Source: Arsenicicoccus sp. oral taxon 190 (GTDB lineage: Bacteria; Actinomycetota; Actinomycetes; Actinomycetales; Dermatophilaceae). From it: a stretch of DNA of 64,000 nt. This document shows positions 25,299-35,079 of the stretch, in pieces. The stretch's first letter is position 1; each line of letters begins with the position of its first letter. The position numbers were made by a program, and so were the translations under genes. The notes under the pieces are model-generated. The model was not told where the DNA came from and made no database searches. It worked only from the letters and a program-made list of their open reading frames with translations. Location of the stretch: assembly GCF_001189535.1 (NCBI RefSeq), contig NZ_CP012070.1, positions 3,461,272-3,525,271 of the forward strand, read 5' to 3'.

Positions 25299-26348
25299 TC
25301 ACTTGCTGGGGACGACGATCTTGCCGGAGATGATGTCGGCCTTGACCTTGTCGAGCTCGGCCTTGAGGTCGTCGATCTTGCCGCCGGTGGTGGCGAGCTC
25401 GACACCGTTGGACTTGAGGTCGAAGACGGCCTCGCCGGACTTGATCTTGCCGTCCTTGGCCTGCTTGACGAACTCCAGGACGCCCACGTCGACGCGCTTG
25501 ACGACGGAGGTGATGATGGAGGCGCGCACGTCGGGCTGCGCGGTCTTGGCCTGGTCGGAGTCGACACCGATGGCCATGGCGTTCTTGGCCTTGACGGCGG
25601 TGAAGACGCCCGAGCCGGAGCCGCCCGCGGCGTGGTAGATCACGTCGGCGCCGGCGGACAGCATGCCCTCGGCGGCGGTCTTGCCGGCGGCCGGGTCGGC
25701 GAAGCCGGTGAAGTTGGGCGGCTGGGTGAGGTACTTGACCTGGGTCTTGATGTTGGGGTTCGTGGCCTTGGCGCCCGCAAGGAAGCCCGCCTCGAACTTC
25801 TTGATGAGGTCCGTCTGCACACCGCCGACGAAGCCGATGCTGCCGGTCTTGGACTTCTTCGCGGCGACGACGCCGGCGAGGTAGGAGCCCTCCTGCTCGG
25901 AGAACACGATGTTCTGGATGTTGGGGCCCTTGGCGTCGGTGGAGTCCACGATCGCGAACTTCGCCTCGGGGTTGTCCGCAGCGACCTTCTTGACGGCCGG
26001 GGCGTAGGCGAAGCCGACGGCGACGACGTTGGTGTAGCCGGCCTCGACGAGCTGCTGGAGCCGCTCCTCGCGGGCGGACTCGGGCTCGCCGGCGGTCGCG
26101 ACGGACTCCTTGGTCTCGACGCCCAGCTCGGACTTGGCCTGGTCCAGGCCCCGGGCGGCCGCGTCGTTGAAGGACTGGTCACCGCGGCCACCCACGTCGT
26201 AGGCCATGCCGACCTTGGCGGCCTTGCCGCCGCCGGCGCCGCCGGAGGAGCCACCGGACGAGCCGGACTCGGAGTTGGGGCTGCCACAGGCAGCGAGGGC
26301 GAGAGAGGCGGCCGCCAGAGCGGTCGCGGCCTTGACGGTGCGGCTCAA
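25299..26348 (-). CDS. bmpA: BMP-family nucleoside-binding lipoprotein
   Basis: This 349-residue lipoprotein has a signal peptide with lipobox LALAAC (C21), a Gly/Ser linker and a Bmp/PnrA-like substrate-binding domain (VGMAYDVGGRGDQSFNDAAARG, GFVGGVQTDLIKKFEAGF, VIYHAAGGSGSGVF). It would deliver purine or pyrimidine nucleosides to the importer encoded downstream. Translation most likely starts at TTG 26348: AAAGGAG lies 7 bases upstream, and no other start fits the signal peptide. It is the first gene of the importer-cdd-phosphorylase run. Confidence 0.94.
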   Translation of the reverse strand: MSRTVKAATALAAASLALAACGSPNSESGSSGGSSGGAGGGKAAKVGMAYDVGGRGDQSFNDAAARGLDQAKSELGVETKESVATAGEPESAREERLQQLVEAGYTNVVAVGFAYAPAVKKVAADNPEAKFAIVDSTDAKGPNIQNIVFSEQEGSYLAGVVAAKKSKTGSIGFVGGVQTDLIKKFEAGFLAGAKATNPNIKTQVKYLTQPPNFTGFADPAAGKTAAEGMLSAGADVIYHAAGGSGSGVFTAVKAKNAMAIGVDSDQAKTAQPDVRASIITSVVKRVDVGVLEFVKQAKDGKIKSGEAVFDLKSNGVELATTGGKIDDLKAELDKVKADIISGKIVVPSK

Positions 26349-26380
26349 GGGAGTACTCCTTTGTAGTGCGGGATGGGACA

Positions 26381-26408
26381 ACCCTAGGACCCACCTCGTC
26401 GATGTCGA
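26381..26408 (-). promoter_or_regulatory. Candidate promoter of the nucleoside importer operon
   Basis: On the minus strand TCGACA (26408-26403) and TAGGGT (26386-26381) are separated by 16 bases and lie about 35 bases before the TTG start of the lipoprotein gene. The match to the actinobacterial sigma-70 consensus is moderate. Confidence 0.4.
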
Positions 26409-26473
26409 GGCCGGGTTACCCCGTACGCGACGAACCGACCACGAACTGTTATGTCGCGCGGTCGGGCGCCCGG

Positions 26474-27676
26474 TCAGGCCAGCGCCGCGAGGACCGTCCC
26501 CGCCAGGACCTTGACGCCCACCCCGATGGCGCGCTCGTCGACCACGAGGTCGGGGCGGTGCAGGTCGTAGGTGGCGCCGCCGGGGGTGCGCGTCCCGAGG
26601 CGCATCAGCGCGCCGGGCACGTCCCGCAGCATCCAGGAGAAGTCCTCGCCGCCCAGGGACTGCGGGGTCGGGCCGACGGCGTGCGGCCCGAGCATCGTCG
26701 TGGCGCCGCTGACGACGTGCGCCACAGCCGCCGGTGCGTTGACGACCGGCGGCACCCCCTGCCGGTGGTCGATCTCCACCTCCACGCCGTATGGCGCCGC
26801 CAGCTGCGCGACCACCTCCTCGCACAGCGGCCCGATGGCGTCCCACACGTCGGCGTCGAGGATGCGCAGCGTGCCCGAGGCGGCCCCGGAGGACGGGATG
26901 ACGTTGGGGGCGCCGCCGGCCTCGATGGTCCCCCACACCAGCGCCAGCCCGGCCCGCGGGTCGACGCGGCGGGACAGGACGGCGGGCAGCTCCTTGACCA
27001 CGGTCGCGAGGGCGTAGGTCAGGTCCTGGGTGAGGTGGGGCCGTGAGGTGTGCCCGCCCCGGCCGCGCAGGCGCACGGTGAGGATGTCGGTCGCGGCGGT
27101 GATCGGCCCGGTGCGCAGCCCGATCTCGCCGACGTCGACGGTGGGGTCGCAGTGCAGGGCGTAGGCGAGGTCCACGCCGCGCAGGTGCCCGGCCTGCACC
27201 ATCGCGTGGGCGCCGCCGGGCATCACCTCCTCGGCCGGCTGGAAGAGCAGCCGGACGGCGAGCCCCTGCTCGCGCCACCGCTCGTGGAACGGCGCGAGCA
27301 CGAGGCCGAGCCCGACGAGGCAGGTGGTGTGCACGTCGTGCCCGCAGGCGTGGCAGGCTCCCGCCACCGTCGACGCGAAGGGCAGGCCGGTGCGCTCGGT
27401 CAGCGGGAGCGCGTCGATGTCGGCGCGCACCGCGACCCGCCGCTGCGGCTCCGCCGCGCCGATGTCGACCACGAGCCCCGTCGGGTGCATCGGGGTGACG
27501 TGGAGGTCGGCGGCGCGCAGCCGCTTGCTGACCTTCGTGGTGGTGCGCTGCTCCGCGAAGCCCAGCTCGGGGTGGGCGTGGATGTCACGGCGCAGCGCGA
27601 CCAGCTCGGGCTCCAGGGAGGCCAGGTCCGTCAGCACGTCGTGGTGGATCTGCCTGTCCTCATGCCCGGAGCCCAT
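26474..27676 (-). CDS. M20-family amidohydrolase
   Basis: This 400-residue metallohydrolase belongs to the M20D group (hippurate, N-acyl or indole-acetyl-amino-acid hydrolases). Metal-ligand motifs are ACHACGHDVHTTCLVG, FQPAEEVMPGGAHAM and the terminal GGEDFSWML. The inserted dimerisation domain begins near ILTVRLRGRGGHTSRPH. ATG 27676 is taken as the start because an upstream TTG at 27685 has no ribosome site. It is the same-strand gene directly upstream of the nucleoside importer and is a frequent neighbour of BMP importers in actinobacteria. The substrate is not known. Confidence 0.9.
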   Translation of the reverse strand: MGSGHEDRQIHHDVLTDLASLEPELVALRRDIHAHPELGFAEQRTTTKVSKRLRAADLHVTPMHPTGLVVDIGAAEPQRRVAVRADIDALPLTERTGLPFASTVAGACHACGHDVHTTCLVGLGLVLAPFHERWREQGLAVRLLFQPAEEVMPGGAHAMVQAGHLRGVDLAYALHCDPTVDVGEIGLRTGPITAATDILTVRLRGRGGHTSRPHLTQDLTYALATVVKELPAVLSRRVDPRAGLALVWGTIEAGGAPNVIPSSGAASGTLRILDADVWDAIGPLCEEVVAQLAAPYGVEVEIDHRQGVPPVVNAPAAVAHVVSGATTMLGPHAVGPTPQSLGGEDFSWMLRDVPGALMRLGTRTPGGATYDLHRPDLVVDERAIGVGVKVLAGTVLAALA

Positions 27677-27705
27677 GAGCGGCAAGGTTACCGCCCGGGC
27701 GCGGG

Positions 27706-29310
<1,605 letters not shown>

Positions 29311-29369
29311 GGTTCAAACCCTAGTGGGCGGACCCCCGCCGGTCGCGGGCACCCCCCGGTCTAACGCGT

Positions 29370-29389
29370 CGTGGATGGAACGATCCACG
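29370..29389 (-). terminator. Short hairpin after the GDP-mannose gene
   Basis: CGTGGAT (29370-29376) pairs with ATCCACG (29383-29389) directly after the manC stop. On the minus strand it reads GTGGATCGTTCCATCCACG, which resembles the inter-box segment of the type 2 repeat array (GTGGATCGTTCATCACG). Confidence 0.5.
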
Positions 29390-30511
29390 TCACGTGAGCT
29401 CGGGGTAGCCGCGCTCCTTCATCAGTTCCACGATCGACTTCACGTCCTGCGCCTGGCGCCTGGTCGTGACCATCAGCACGTCGGGCGTGTCCACCACGAC
29501 GACGTCCTCGAGACCGAGCAGCACCACCTGGCGGCCGGAGCGGTTGACCACCACGCCCGAGGCGTTGCGGATGTGGACGTTGTCGGCGGGCCCGAGCACG
29601 GCGACGTTCTCGCGGTCCGGGGACTCCCCCGCCGCCGGCAGCAGCCCCGCGAGGGAGTCGAAGTCGCCCACGTCGTCCCAGCCGAAGTCGCCGGGGATGA
29701 CCGCGACCCGACCGGCCGCGGCGGCCGGCTCGGCCACCGCGTGGTCGATGGCGATCTTCTCCAGCTCCTTCCAGGTCTGGTTGAGCACCCACGGGTTGGC
29801 GGCGATGGCGCGCAGCCCCGCCGCCAGCTCGGGGTGGTACTCCGCGAGCAGGTCCAGCAGCACCGAGGCCTTGACCACGAACATGCCGGCGTTCCACCGG
29901 TAGGTGCCGAGGGACAGGTAGGCCGCGGCCGTGCCCGCGTCGGGCTTCTCGACGAACTCCGACACGAGCCGCGCCCGGGGCGCGCCCTCGACGGCCAGCT
30001 CGTCACCCTCCCGGATGTAGCCGAACCCCGTTGCGGGGAAGGTCGGCTCGATGCCGATGGTCACGACGTAGCCCTGCTCGGCGACGGCCACGGCCTCGCG
30101 CACGCAGGCGTGGAACCGGTCCTCGCCCTCGATGACGTGGTCCGCGGCGAAGGACCCGAGGATCGCCTCGGGGTCACGGCGCTCGAGCACCGCCGCGGCG
30201 AGCCCGATGGCCGCCATGGAGTCCCGCGGGCCGGGCTCGACGAGGACGTCCCCGGCGGCGACGTGGGGCAGCTGGGCGGTGACCGCCGCCTCGTGCCGGG
30301 CGCCGGTCACGACCAGCACCCGCCCGTCGCAGAGCGGCGCGAGCCGGTCGTAGGTGGCCTGCAGCAGCGAGCGCCCCGACCCGGTCAGGTCGTGCAGGAA
30401 CTTCGGGCGCCCGGACCGCGACAGCGGCCACAGCCGGGTGCCGGCTCCCCCGGCGGGGATCACGCAGTAGAGGCGGGGGTCGGCACGGCGGTCGCTGTCG
30501 TCGGAGGCCAT
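29390..30511 (-). CDS. manC: Mannose-1-phosphate guanylyltransferase
   Basis: This 373-residue enzyme makes GDP-mannose from GTP and mannose 1-phosphate. The nucleotide-binding signature VIPAGGAGTRLWPLSR, the FVEKP motif and WNAGMFV are present. The C-terminal isomerase domain of fused enzymes is absent. ATG 30511 is preferred; an upstream TTG at 30529 lacks a ribosome site. It diverges from a GT4 glycosyltransferase gene across 155 bases, which suggests that the product is used by that enzyme for mannolipid or phosphatidylinositol-mannoside type glycans. Confidence 0.93.
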   Translation of the reverse strand: MASDDSDRRADPRLYCVIPAGGAGTRLWPLSRSGRPKFLHDLTGSGRSLLQATYDRLAPLCDGRVLVVTGARHEAAVTAQLPHVAAGDVLVEPGPRDSMAAIGLAAAVLERRDPEAILGSFAADHVIEGEDRFHACVREAVAVAEQGYVVTIGIEPTFPATGFGYIREGDELAVEGAPRARLVSEFVEKPDAGTAAAYLSLGTYRWNAGMFVVKASVLLDLLAEYHPELAAGLRAIAANPWVLNQTWKELEKIAIDHAVAEPAAAAGRVAVIPGDFGWDDVGDFDSLAGLLPAAGESPDRENVAVLGPADNVHIRNASGVVVNRSGRQVVLLGLEDVVVVDTPDVLMVTTRRQAQDVKSIVELMKERGYPELT

Positions 30512-30666
30512 GGTCAGCACCGTACCCAACAGTCACCTCCCGGATGGCCGCAACGGTGCAGGTCGGGGGCGCGGCATACGGCTGGACACCCGCCGGACAC
30601 CTGACCGCCACCCGACACACCCCGTCAGGTCGCCGCCGCCTCACCGGCCCCGGGGATGGTGGCCAC

Positions 30667-31842
30667 GTGCGCATCGCGATCGTCACGGAGTCCTTCCTGC
30701 CCTCGCTCAACGGCGTCACCACGAGCGTGTGCCGGGTGCTCGACCGGCTCCGCGAGACCGGGCACGACGCCATGGTCATCGCCCCCGCACCCGCCCCGCA
30801 GACGTATGCCGGATTCCCGGTCCGCGCCGTGACGAGCATCCCGGTGCGGCAGTTCCAGGTGGGGCTGCCGACCGGCGAGATCGAGGCGCTGCTGCGGGGA
30901 TTCGCGCCCGACGTGGTGCACGTGGCGTCGCCCTTCGTGCTCGGCGCGCGCGGCCTGACCGCCGCCTCCCGGCTGGGCCTGCCGTGCGTGGCGATCTACC
31001 AGACCGACATGCCGAGCTACCTGGAGCAGCACGGCAACGTCGCCGGCGCCGCGACCGGGCGGGCCGCCGCCAAGGCCGCGTGGCGCTGGATCCGTCGCAT
31101 CCACTCCCTCGCCGACCTGACGCTGGCGCCGTCGAGCGCGGCGCTGCGCGACATCGAGGCGCACGGCGTCCCCCGGACCGGCCTGTGGGGCCGCGGCGTG
31201 GACACCTCCCTCTTCCGCCCCGAGTGGCGCGACGACGCGGGCTCGCGGGCCCTGCGGTCGGCGCTCGCGCCGGACGGCCAGGTGCTGCTGGGCTACGTCG
31301 GTCGCCTCGCCCCGGAGAAGGAGGTCGAGCGGCTGGTGTCCTGCGCGCAGATCCCCGGGACGAGGTTCGTGATCGTCGGGGACGGCCCCTCGCGGGCGCC
31401 GCTCGCCGAGACCCTGTCCGAGGCGGTCGCGAGCAGCCCGGGGCGACCCAACCTGCCGCCGGTCTTCCTCGGGCGCCGGTCCGGCGACGACCTGGCGCGG
31501 GCCTACGCCGCCTTCGACGTCTTCGTGCACACCGGCACCCGGGAGACCTTCGGGCAGACCCTGCAGGAGGCCGCCGCGACCCGGCTGCCCGTGGTGGCGC
31601 CCGCGATGGGCGGCCCGCTGGACCTCGTGGACCACGGCACGACCGGGCTGCTCTTCGACCCCGCCTCGGCGACGGACCTCGCCGACTGCGTCCGCCGGCT
31701 GGCCCAGTCCCCCGCCGAGCGCGCCGCGATGGGCACCGCCGGGCTGGCGCGGGTCTCCACCCGCTCGTGGGCCGCGCTGGTCGACCAGCTGGTGGCCCAC
31801 TACGAGTCCGCGATCGCCCGTCACGACGCCTCGGCCGCCTAG
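30667..31842 (+). CDS. GT4-family glycosyltransferase (mannosyltransferase-like)
   Basis: This 391-residue GT-B enzyme has the N-terminal IAIVTESFLPSLNGVTTSVCRVLDRL, the acceptor-side VVHVASPFVLGARG, YVGRLAPEKEVERL and the donor-binding VFVHTGTRETFGQTLQEAAA. The pattern is that of GDP-mannose-dependent alpha-mannosyltransferases (MgtA/PimB-prime type). GTG 30667 has GGGGATGG upstream; a frame-extending ATG at 30544 would add an unconserved tail. The divergent manC gene supplies GDP-mannose, which supports the donor assignment. Confidence 0.88.
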   Translation: MRIAIVTESFLPSLNGVTTSVCRVLDRLRETGHDAMVIAPAPAPQTYAGFPVRAVTSIPVRQFQVGLPTGEIEALLRGFAPDVVHVASPFVLGARGLTAASRLGLPCVAIYQTDMPSYLEQHGNVAGAATGRAAAKAAWRWIRRIHSLADLTLAPSSAALRDIEAHGVPRTGLWGRGVDTSLFRPEWRDDAGSRALRSALAPDGQVLLGYVGRLAPEKEVERLVSCAQIPGTRFVIVGDGPSRAPLAETLSEAVASSPGRPNLPPVFLGRRSGDDLARAYAAFDVFVHTGTRETFGQTLQEAAATRLPVVAPAMGGPLDLVDHGTTGLLFDPASATDLADCVRRLAQSPAERAAMGTAGLARVSTRSWAALVDQLVAHYESAIARHDASAA

Positions 31843-31919
31843 ACACTCGGGCCCGGTCGGTAGGGTGCCCAGCAGGAGGGGCGCCCCAACCAGGGCGGGC
31901 GCCGGGGAGACAGGTCCGT

Positions 31920-33347
31920 ATGCCGCACCACCGCTCGACACGCCGCCACCGGACGCGACTCACCGCCGTCGGCAGCACGCTGCTGGCCGGGGCGCTGGCC
32001 TCGGCGACGGCGCTGCCGGCTGCCGCCGTGCTGGGGGCCGCGGCGCCGGCGGTAGGCGCACCCGGACCGGCCCCCTCCCCCGCCCCGACCTCCACCGTGA
32101 CCAAGGCGCCGTGCCCCGGGACGCTGATGCCCCCTCCGCCGTCCCCGGCCGGGTCCCGTCCCCCCAAGGGCTCCCCGACCCCCGCACCGACGGCCACGAC
32201 TGCGCCCGGCCCGGCCCCGCGCTACCCGGCCCCGGCGGTCTCCGCGGGTGACCACCCGGTCGGCGGCGACCAGCTCGGCAGCAACGGCCTGGTGCTGTCC
32301 GTGCCCGCGGGCGTGCCCCGACCGCCCGAGCTCGACGCGACCTCCTACGTGCTGGCGGACCAGGCGAGCGGGCAGGTCCTGGTCGCCAAGGCCCCGCACG
32401 CGCGGCTCTACCCCGCCAGCACCCTCAAGACCCTCACGGCCCTGACGCTGCTGCCCGACCTGGACCCCCACCGCGTCATCACCGCCACCACCGCCGACCA
32501 GGCCGCCGAGGGCACCCGGGTCGGGATGGTCGCGGGCAACCCCTACCGCACCGACCAGCTCTGGGGCGCGCTGCTGCTCTTCTCGGCCAACGACGCGGCC
32601 TATGCGCTGGCGCGCAGCGGCCCCGGCGGGCTGGCGGGGACCTTGCAGCGGATGAACGCCACCGCCGCGGAGCTGGGGGCCCACGACACCGTCGCCGTCG
32701 ACCCCTCCGGCCTGGACGCCCCGGGTCAGCGCAGCAGCGCCTACGACCTCGCCGCCATCGGTCGAGCGGCCATGCGGCGCCCGGACTTTCGCGCCTACGT
32801 CGCCACCCGGGAGATCACCTTCCCCGGGGCTCGCCAGCCGGACGGGACCGTCGTGGCGCCCTACCCGGTCAGCAACCTCAACCACTTCTTCACGCACTAC
32901 CCCGGGGCGACCGGGGTCAAGACCGGCTTCACGACCGGCGCGCACCGCACCTTCATCGGCTCGGCCACCCGCGGCGGCCGGTCCTACGTCGTGAGCTTCA
33001 TGTGCTCGGACACCGTCAGCTGGCAGCAGGTCGCGGGGCTGATGGACTGGGCCTTCGCCCACGGCAGCCAGGCCACCCCCGTCGGCACCCTGGAGGCGGG
33101 CGCCGGCGCCTCCGCCTCTGCCTCCCCGAGCCCGTCGAGCAGCGCCGCCACCCCCGGTGCCACGGCGGCGCCGCCCCCGTCGAGCTGGCCGACCCCCACC
33201 TCACCGGCGCTGCAGGGCACCGCCTCGCCGGGACCGCTGCAGCGGTGGTGGGGCGCGGGGGTGCTCACGGCCGTGCTGCTGGGGGCCGGAGCTCTCGTCA
33301 CCCGTCGGCTGAGCCGGCAGGAGCGCCGCCCCCGGCGTCGAGACTGA
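31920..33347 (+). CDS. D-Ala-D-Ala carboxypeptidase (penicillin-binding protein, S11)
   Basis: This 475-residue envelope enzyme trims D-alanine from peptidoglycan stems. It has a signal peptide (about 1-38), a Pro/Thr-rich linker, and the S11 domain with S167-T-L-K170, S222-A-N224 and K334-T-G336. After another Pro/Ser/Ala linker, a C-terminal membrane helix (GVLTAVLLGAGALV) precedes a basic anchor RRLSRQERRPRRRD. It should be bound to the outer face of the membrane. ATG 31920 has GGGGAG about 10 bases upstream. Confidence 0.93.
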   Translation: MPHHRSTRRHRTRLTAVGSTLLAGALASATALPAAAVLGAAAPAVGAPGPAPSPAPTSTVTKAPCPGTLMPPPPSPAGSRPPKGSPTPAPTATTAPGPAPRYPAPAVSAGDHPVGGDQLGSNGLVLSVPAGVPRPPELDATSYVLADQASGQVLVAKAPHARLYPASTLKTLTALTLLPDLDPHRVITATTADQAAEGTRVGMVAGNPYRTDQLWGALLLFSANDAAYALARSGPGGLAGTLQRMNATAAELGAHDTVAVDPSGLDAPGQRSSAYDLAAIGRAAMRRPDFRAYVATREITFPGARQPDGTVVAPYPVSNLNHFFTHYPGATGVKTGFTTGAHRTFIGSATRGGRSYVVSFMCSDTVSWQQVAGLMDWAFAHGSQATPVGTLEAGAGASASASPSPSSSAATPGATAAPPPSSWPTPTSPALQGTASPGPLQRWWGAGVLTAVLLGAGALVTRRLSRQERRPRRRD

Positions 33348-33366
33348 GCCTCGCGGCCGAGCGCCG

Positions 33367-33891
33367 TCAGGCGGGGACCGGGAGACCGAGCCGGTAGCGG
33401 CGCACCGGGCGCCACACCTCGTCCTCGCCCTGGATGTAGAGGAAGAACTCCTCGACGGTGAAGGCGCAGGTGTAGTCCGCCAGCTCGGTGTAGGCGCGCT
33501 CCAGGGCCTCCTCGGGCACGCCGTGGGCCACGGTCACGTGCGGGTGGTAGGTGAAGCTGAGCTCGCGGTCCAGGAGCCCGTGCCGGACCTCGGCCTCCAG
33601 CTGCTCGCACGCCGGGATCCCCCGCGCCACCTGCACGAACACCACCGGCGACACCGGCCGGAAGGTGCCGGTCCCGCGCAGCTCGACGTCGAACGGCTCC
33701 ACGGCCGCTGCGGCCTCCAGCAGGTGCTCGTGGACCCGCTGCAGGTCCTCCCCGCCGACCTCGGTGGGCGGCAGCACCGTGACGTGCGTCGGGATGCCGT
33801 GGGCCTGGTCGTCGCCATACGACAACCGGGCGCGCTGCAGCTGGCCACCCCAGGGCTCGGGGATGGCGATCGACACTCCGATGACGGTCAC
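33367..33891 (-). CDS. 2H phosphoesterase (2-prime-5-prime RNA ligase family)
   Basis: This 174-residue protein shows the paired HxT motifs of the 2H superfamily: HVTVL near residue 36 and HVTVA near residue 121. Members hydrolyse cyclic phosphates or 2-prime-5-prime bonds in RNA; the substrate here is unknown. It starts at GTG 33891 and faces the carboxypeptidase gene with a 19-base gap. trpS lies 39 bases upstream on the same strand, so the two may be co-transcribed. Confidence 0.9.
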   Translation of the reverse strand: MTVIGVSIAIPEPWGGQLQRARLSYGDDQAHGIPTHVTVLPPTEVGGEDLQRVHEHLLEAAAAVEPFDVELRGTGTFRPVSPVVFVQVARGIPACEQLEAEVRHGLLDRELSFTYHPHVTVAHGVPEEALERAYTELADYTCAFTVEEFFLYIQGEDEVWRPVRRYRLGLPVPA

Positions 33892-33930
33892 GGACGGCTC
33901 CTGGCGGTCAGGGACGACCCTGCGAGGTGG

Positions 33931-34968
33931 TCACGCGCGCTCCGCCGGCCTGAGCAGCCCGACCGCGTCGTAGACGCGCCCGATGGTCGCGGTGGCGACC
34001 TCCCGGGCCCGCCCGGCACCCACCGCGAGGATCCGGTCCAGCTCGGCCGGGTCGTCGAGCAGCTCCATCGCACGGGACCGCAACGGGGTCACCCACTCGG
34101 TGAGCACCTCGGCGGTCTCCTTCTTGAGATCGCCGTACATCTTGCCGTCGAAGTGGGCCTCCAGCTCGGGGATCGGCGTGCCGGAGAGGACGGAGTGGAT
34201 CGTCAGCAGGTTGGAGACGCCCGGCTTGTGCTCCGGGTCATAGCGCACGACCGCCTGCGGGTCGGCGTCGGTGACGGCGGAGCGGATCTTCTTGGCGCTC
34301 TTGGCCGGGTCGTCGAGCAGGCTGATCAGTCCCTTGTCGCTGGCCGCCGACTTGCTCATCTTGGCGGTCGGGTCCTGCAGGTCCTGGATCTTGGCGCCCT
34401 CCTTGACGATGTGCGGCTCGGGCACCACGAGCGTCTCGCCGAAGCGCTGGTTGAACCGGATCGCGAGGTCCCGGGTGATCTCCAGGTGCTGACGCTGGTC
34501 CTCCCCGACCGGCACCCGCGCCGCGTCGTAGAGCAGGATGTCGGCGGCCATGAGGATCGGGTAGGTGAACAGCCCGACGTTGGCGACGTGCCCCTTGGCG
34601 GTCTTGTCCTTGAACTGCGTCATCCGGCTGGCCTCACCAAAACCGGTGATGCAGCTCAGGATCCACATCAGCTGGGCGTGCTCGGGCACGTGGCTCTGCA
34701 CGAAGACCGCCGAGCGGGTGGGGTCGACCCCCGCCGCGAGGTACTGCGCGGCCGTCACCCGGGTCCGCTGCCGCAGCACCGCCGGGTCGACCTCGACCGT
34801 CAGCGCGTGCTGGTCCACGACGCAGTAGAACGCGTCGAACTCCTCCTGCAGCGCCACCCAGTTGACCAGCGCCCCGAGGTAGTTGCCGAGGTGCAGCGAG
34901 TCGGACGTCGGCTGCATGCCGGACAGGGTGCGGTGGCGGGTGGTCGCAGGGATAGACATGGGATCCAT
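33931..34968 (-). CDS. trpS: Tryptophanyl-tRNA synthetase
   Basis: This 345-residue class I synthetase charges tRNA-Trp. The HIGH-type motif is H26-L-G-N29 and the KMSKS motif is at 203-207, with the GEDQRQHLEITRDLA substrate loop in between. Two ATG codons (34968 and 34959) are possible starts, neither with a strong ribosome site. No T-box or tRNA-like leader is visible in the 111-base gap upstream. Confidence 0.97.
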   Translation of the reverse strand: MDPMSIPATTRHRTLSGMQPTSDSLHLGNYLGALVNWVALQEEFDAFYCVVDQHALTVEVDPAVLRQRTRVTAAQYLAAGVDPTRSAVFVQSHVPEHAQLMWILSCITGFGEASRMTQFKDKTAKGHVANVGLFTYPILMAADILLYDAARVPVGEDQRQHLEITRDLAIRFNQRFGETLVVPEPHIVKEGAKIQDLQDPTAKMSKSAASDKGLISLLDDPAKSAKKIRSAVTDADPQAVVRYDPEHKPGVSNLLTIHSVLSGTPIPELEAHFDGKMYGDLKKETAEVLTEWVTPLRSRAMELLDDPAELDRILAVGAGRAREVATATIGRVYDAVGLLRPAERA

Positions 34969-35079
34969 TCTGGCAGGTGGGAGGGGGTGGTCGGGACGCG
35001 TCCCCGGGCGCCCCGCGGGCGGCGCAAGGCGGTCGTATGGCGGGCGGTCGGGCCGCTCGGCATACGGGCCCCGCGGGGC

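Noticed and set aside
23442..26366. A 974-residue open frame on the plus strand opposite the importer ATPase and BMP genes
   Set aside because: Its composition is that of a complementary-strand shadow. The minus-strand proteins have ATPase motifs and a lipobox.
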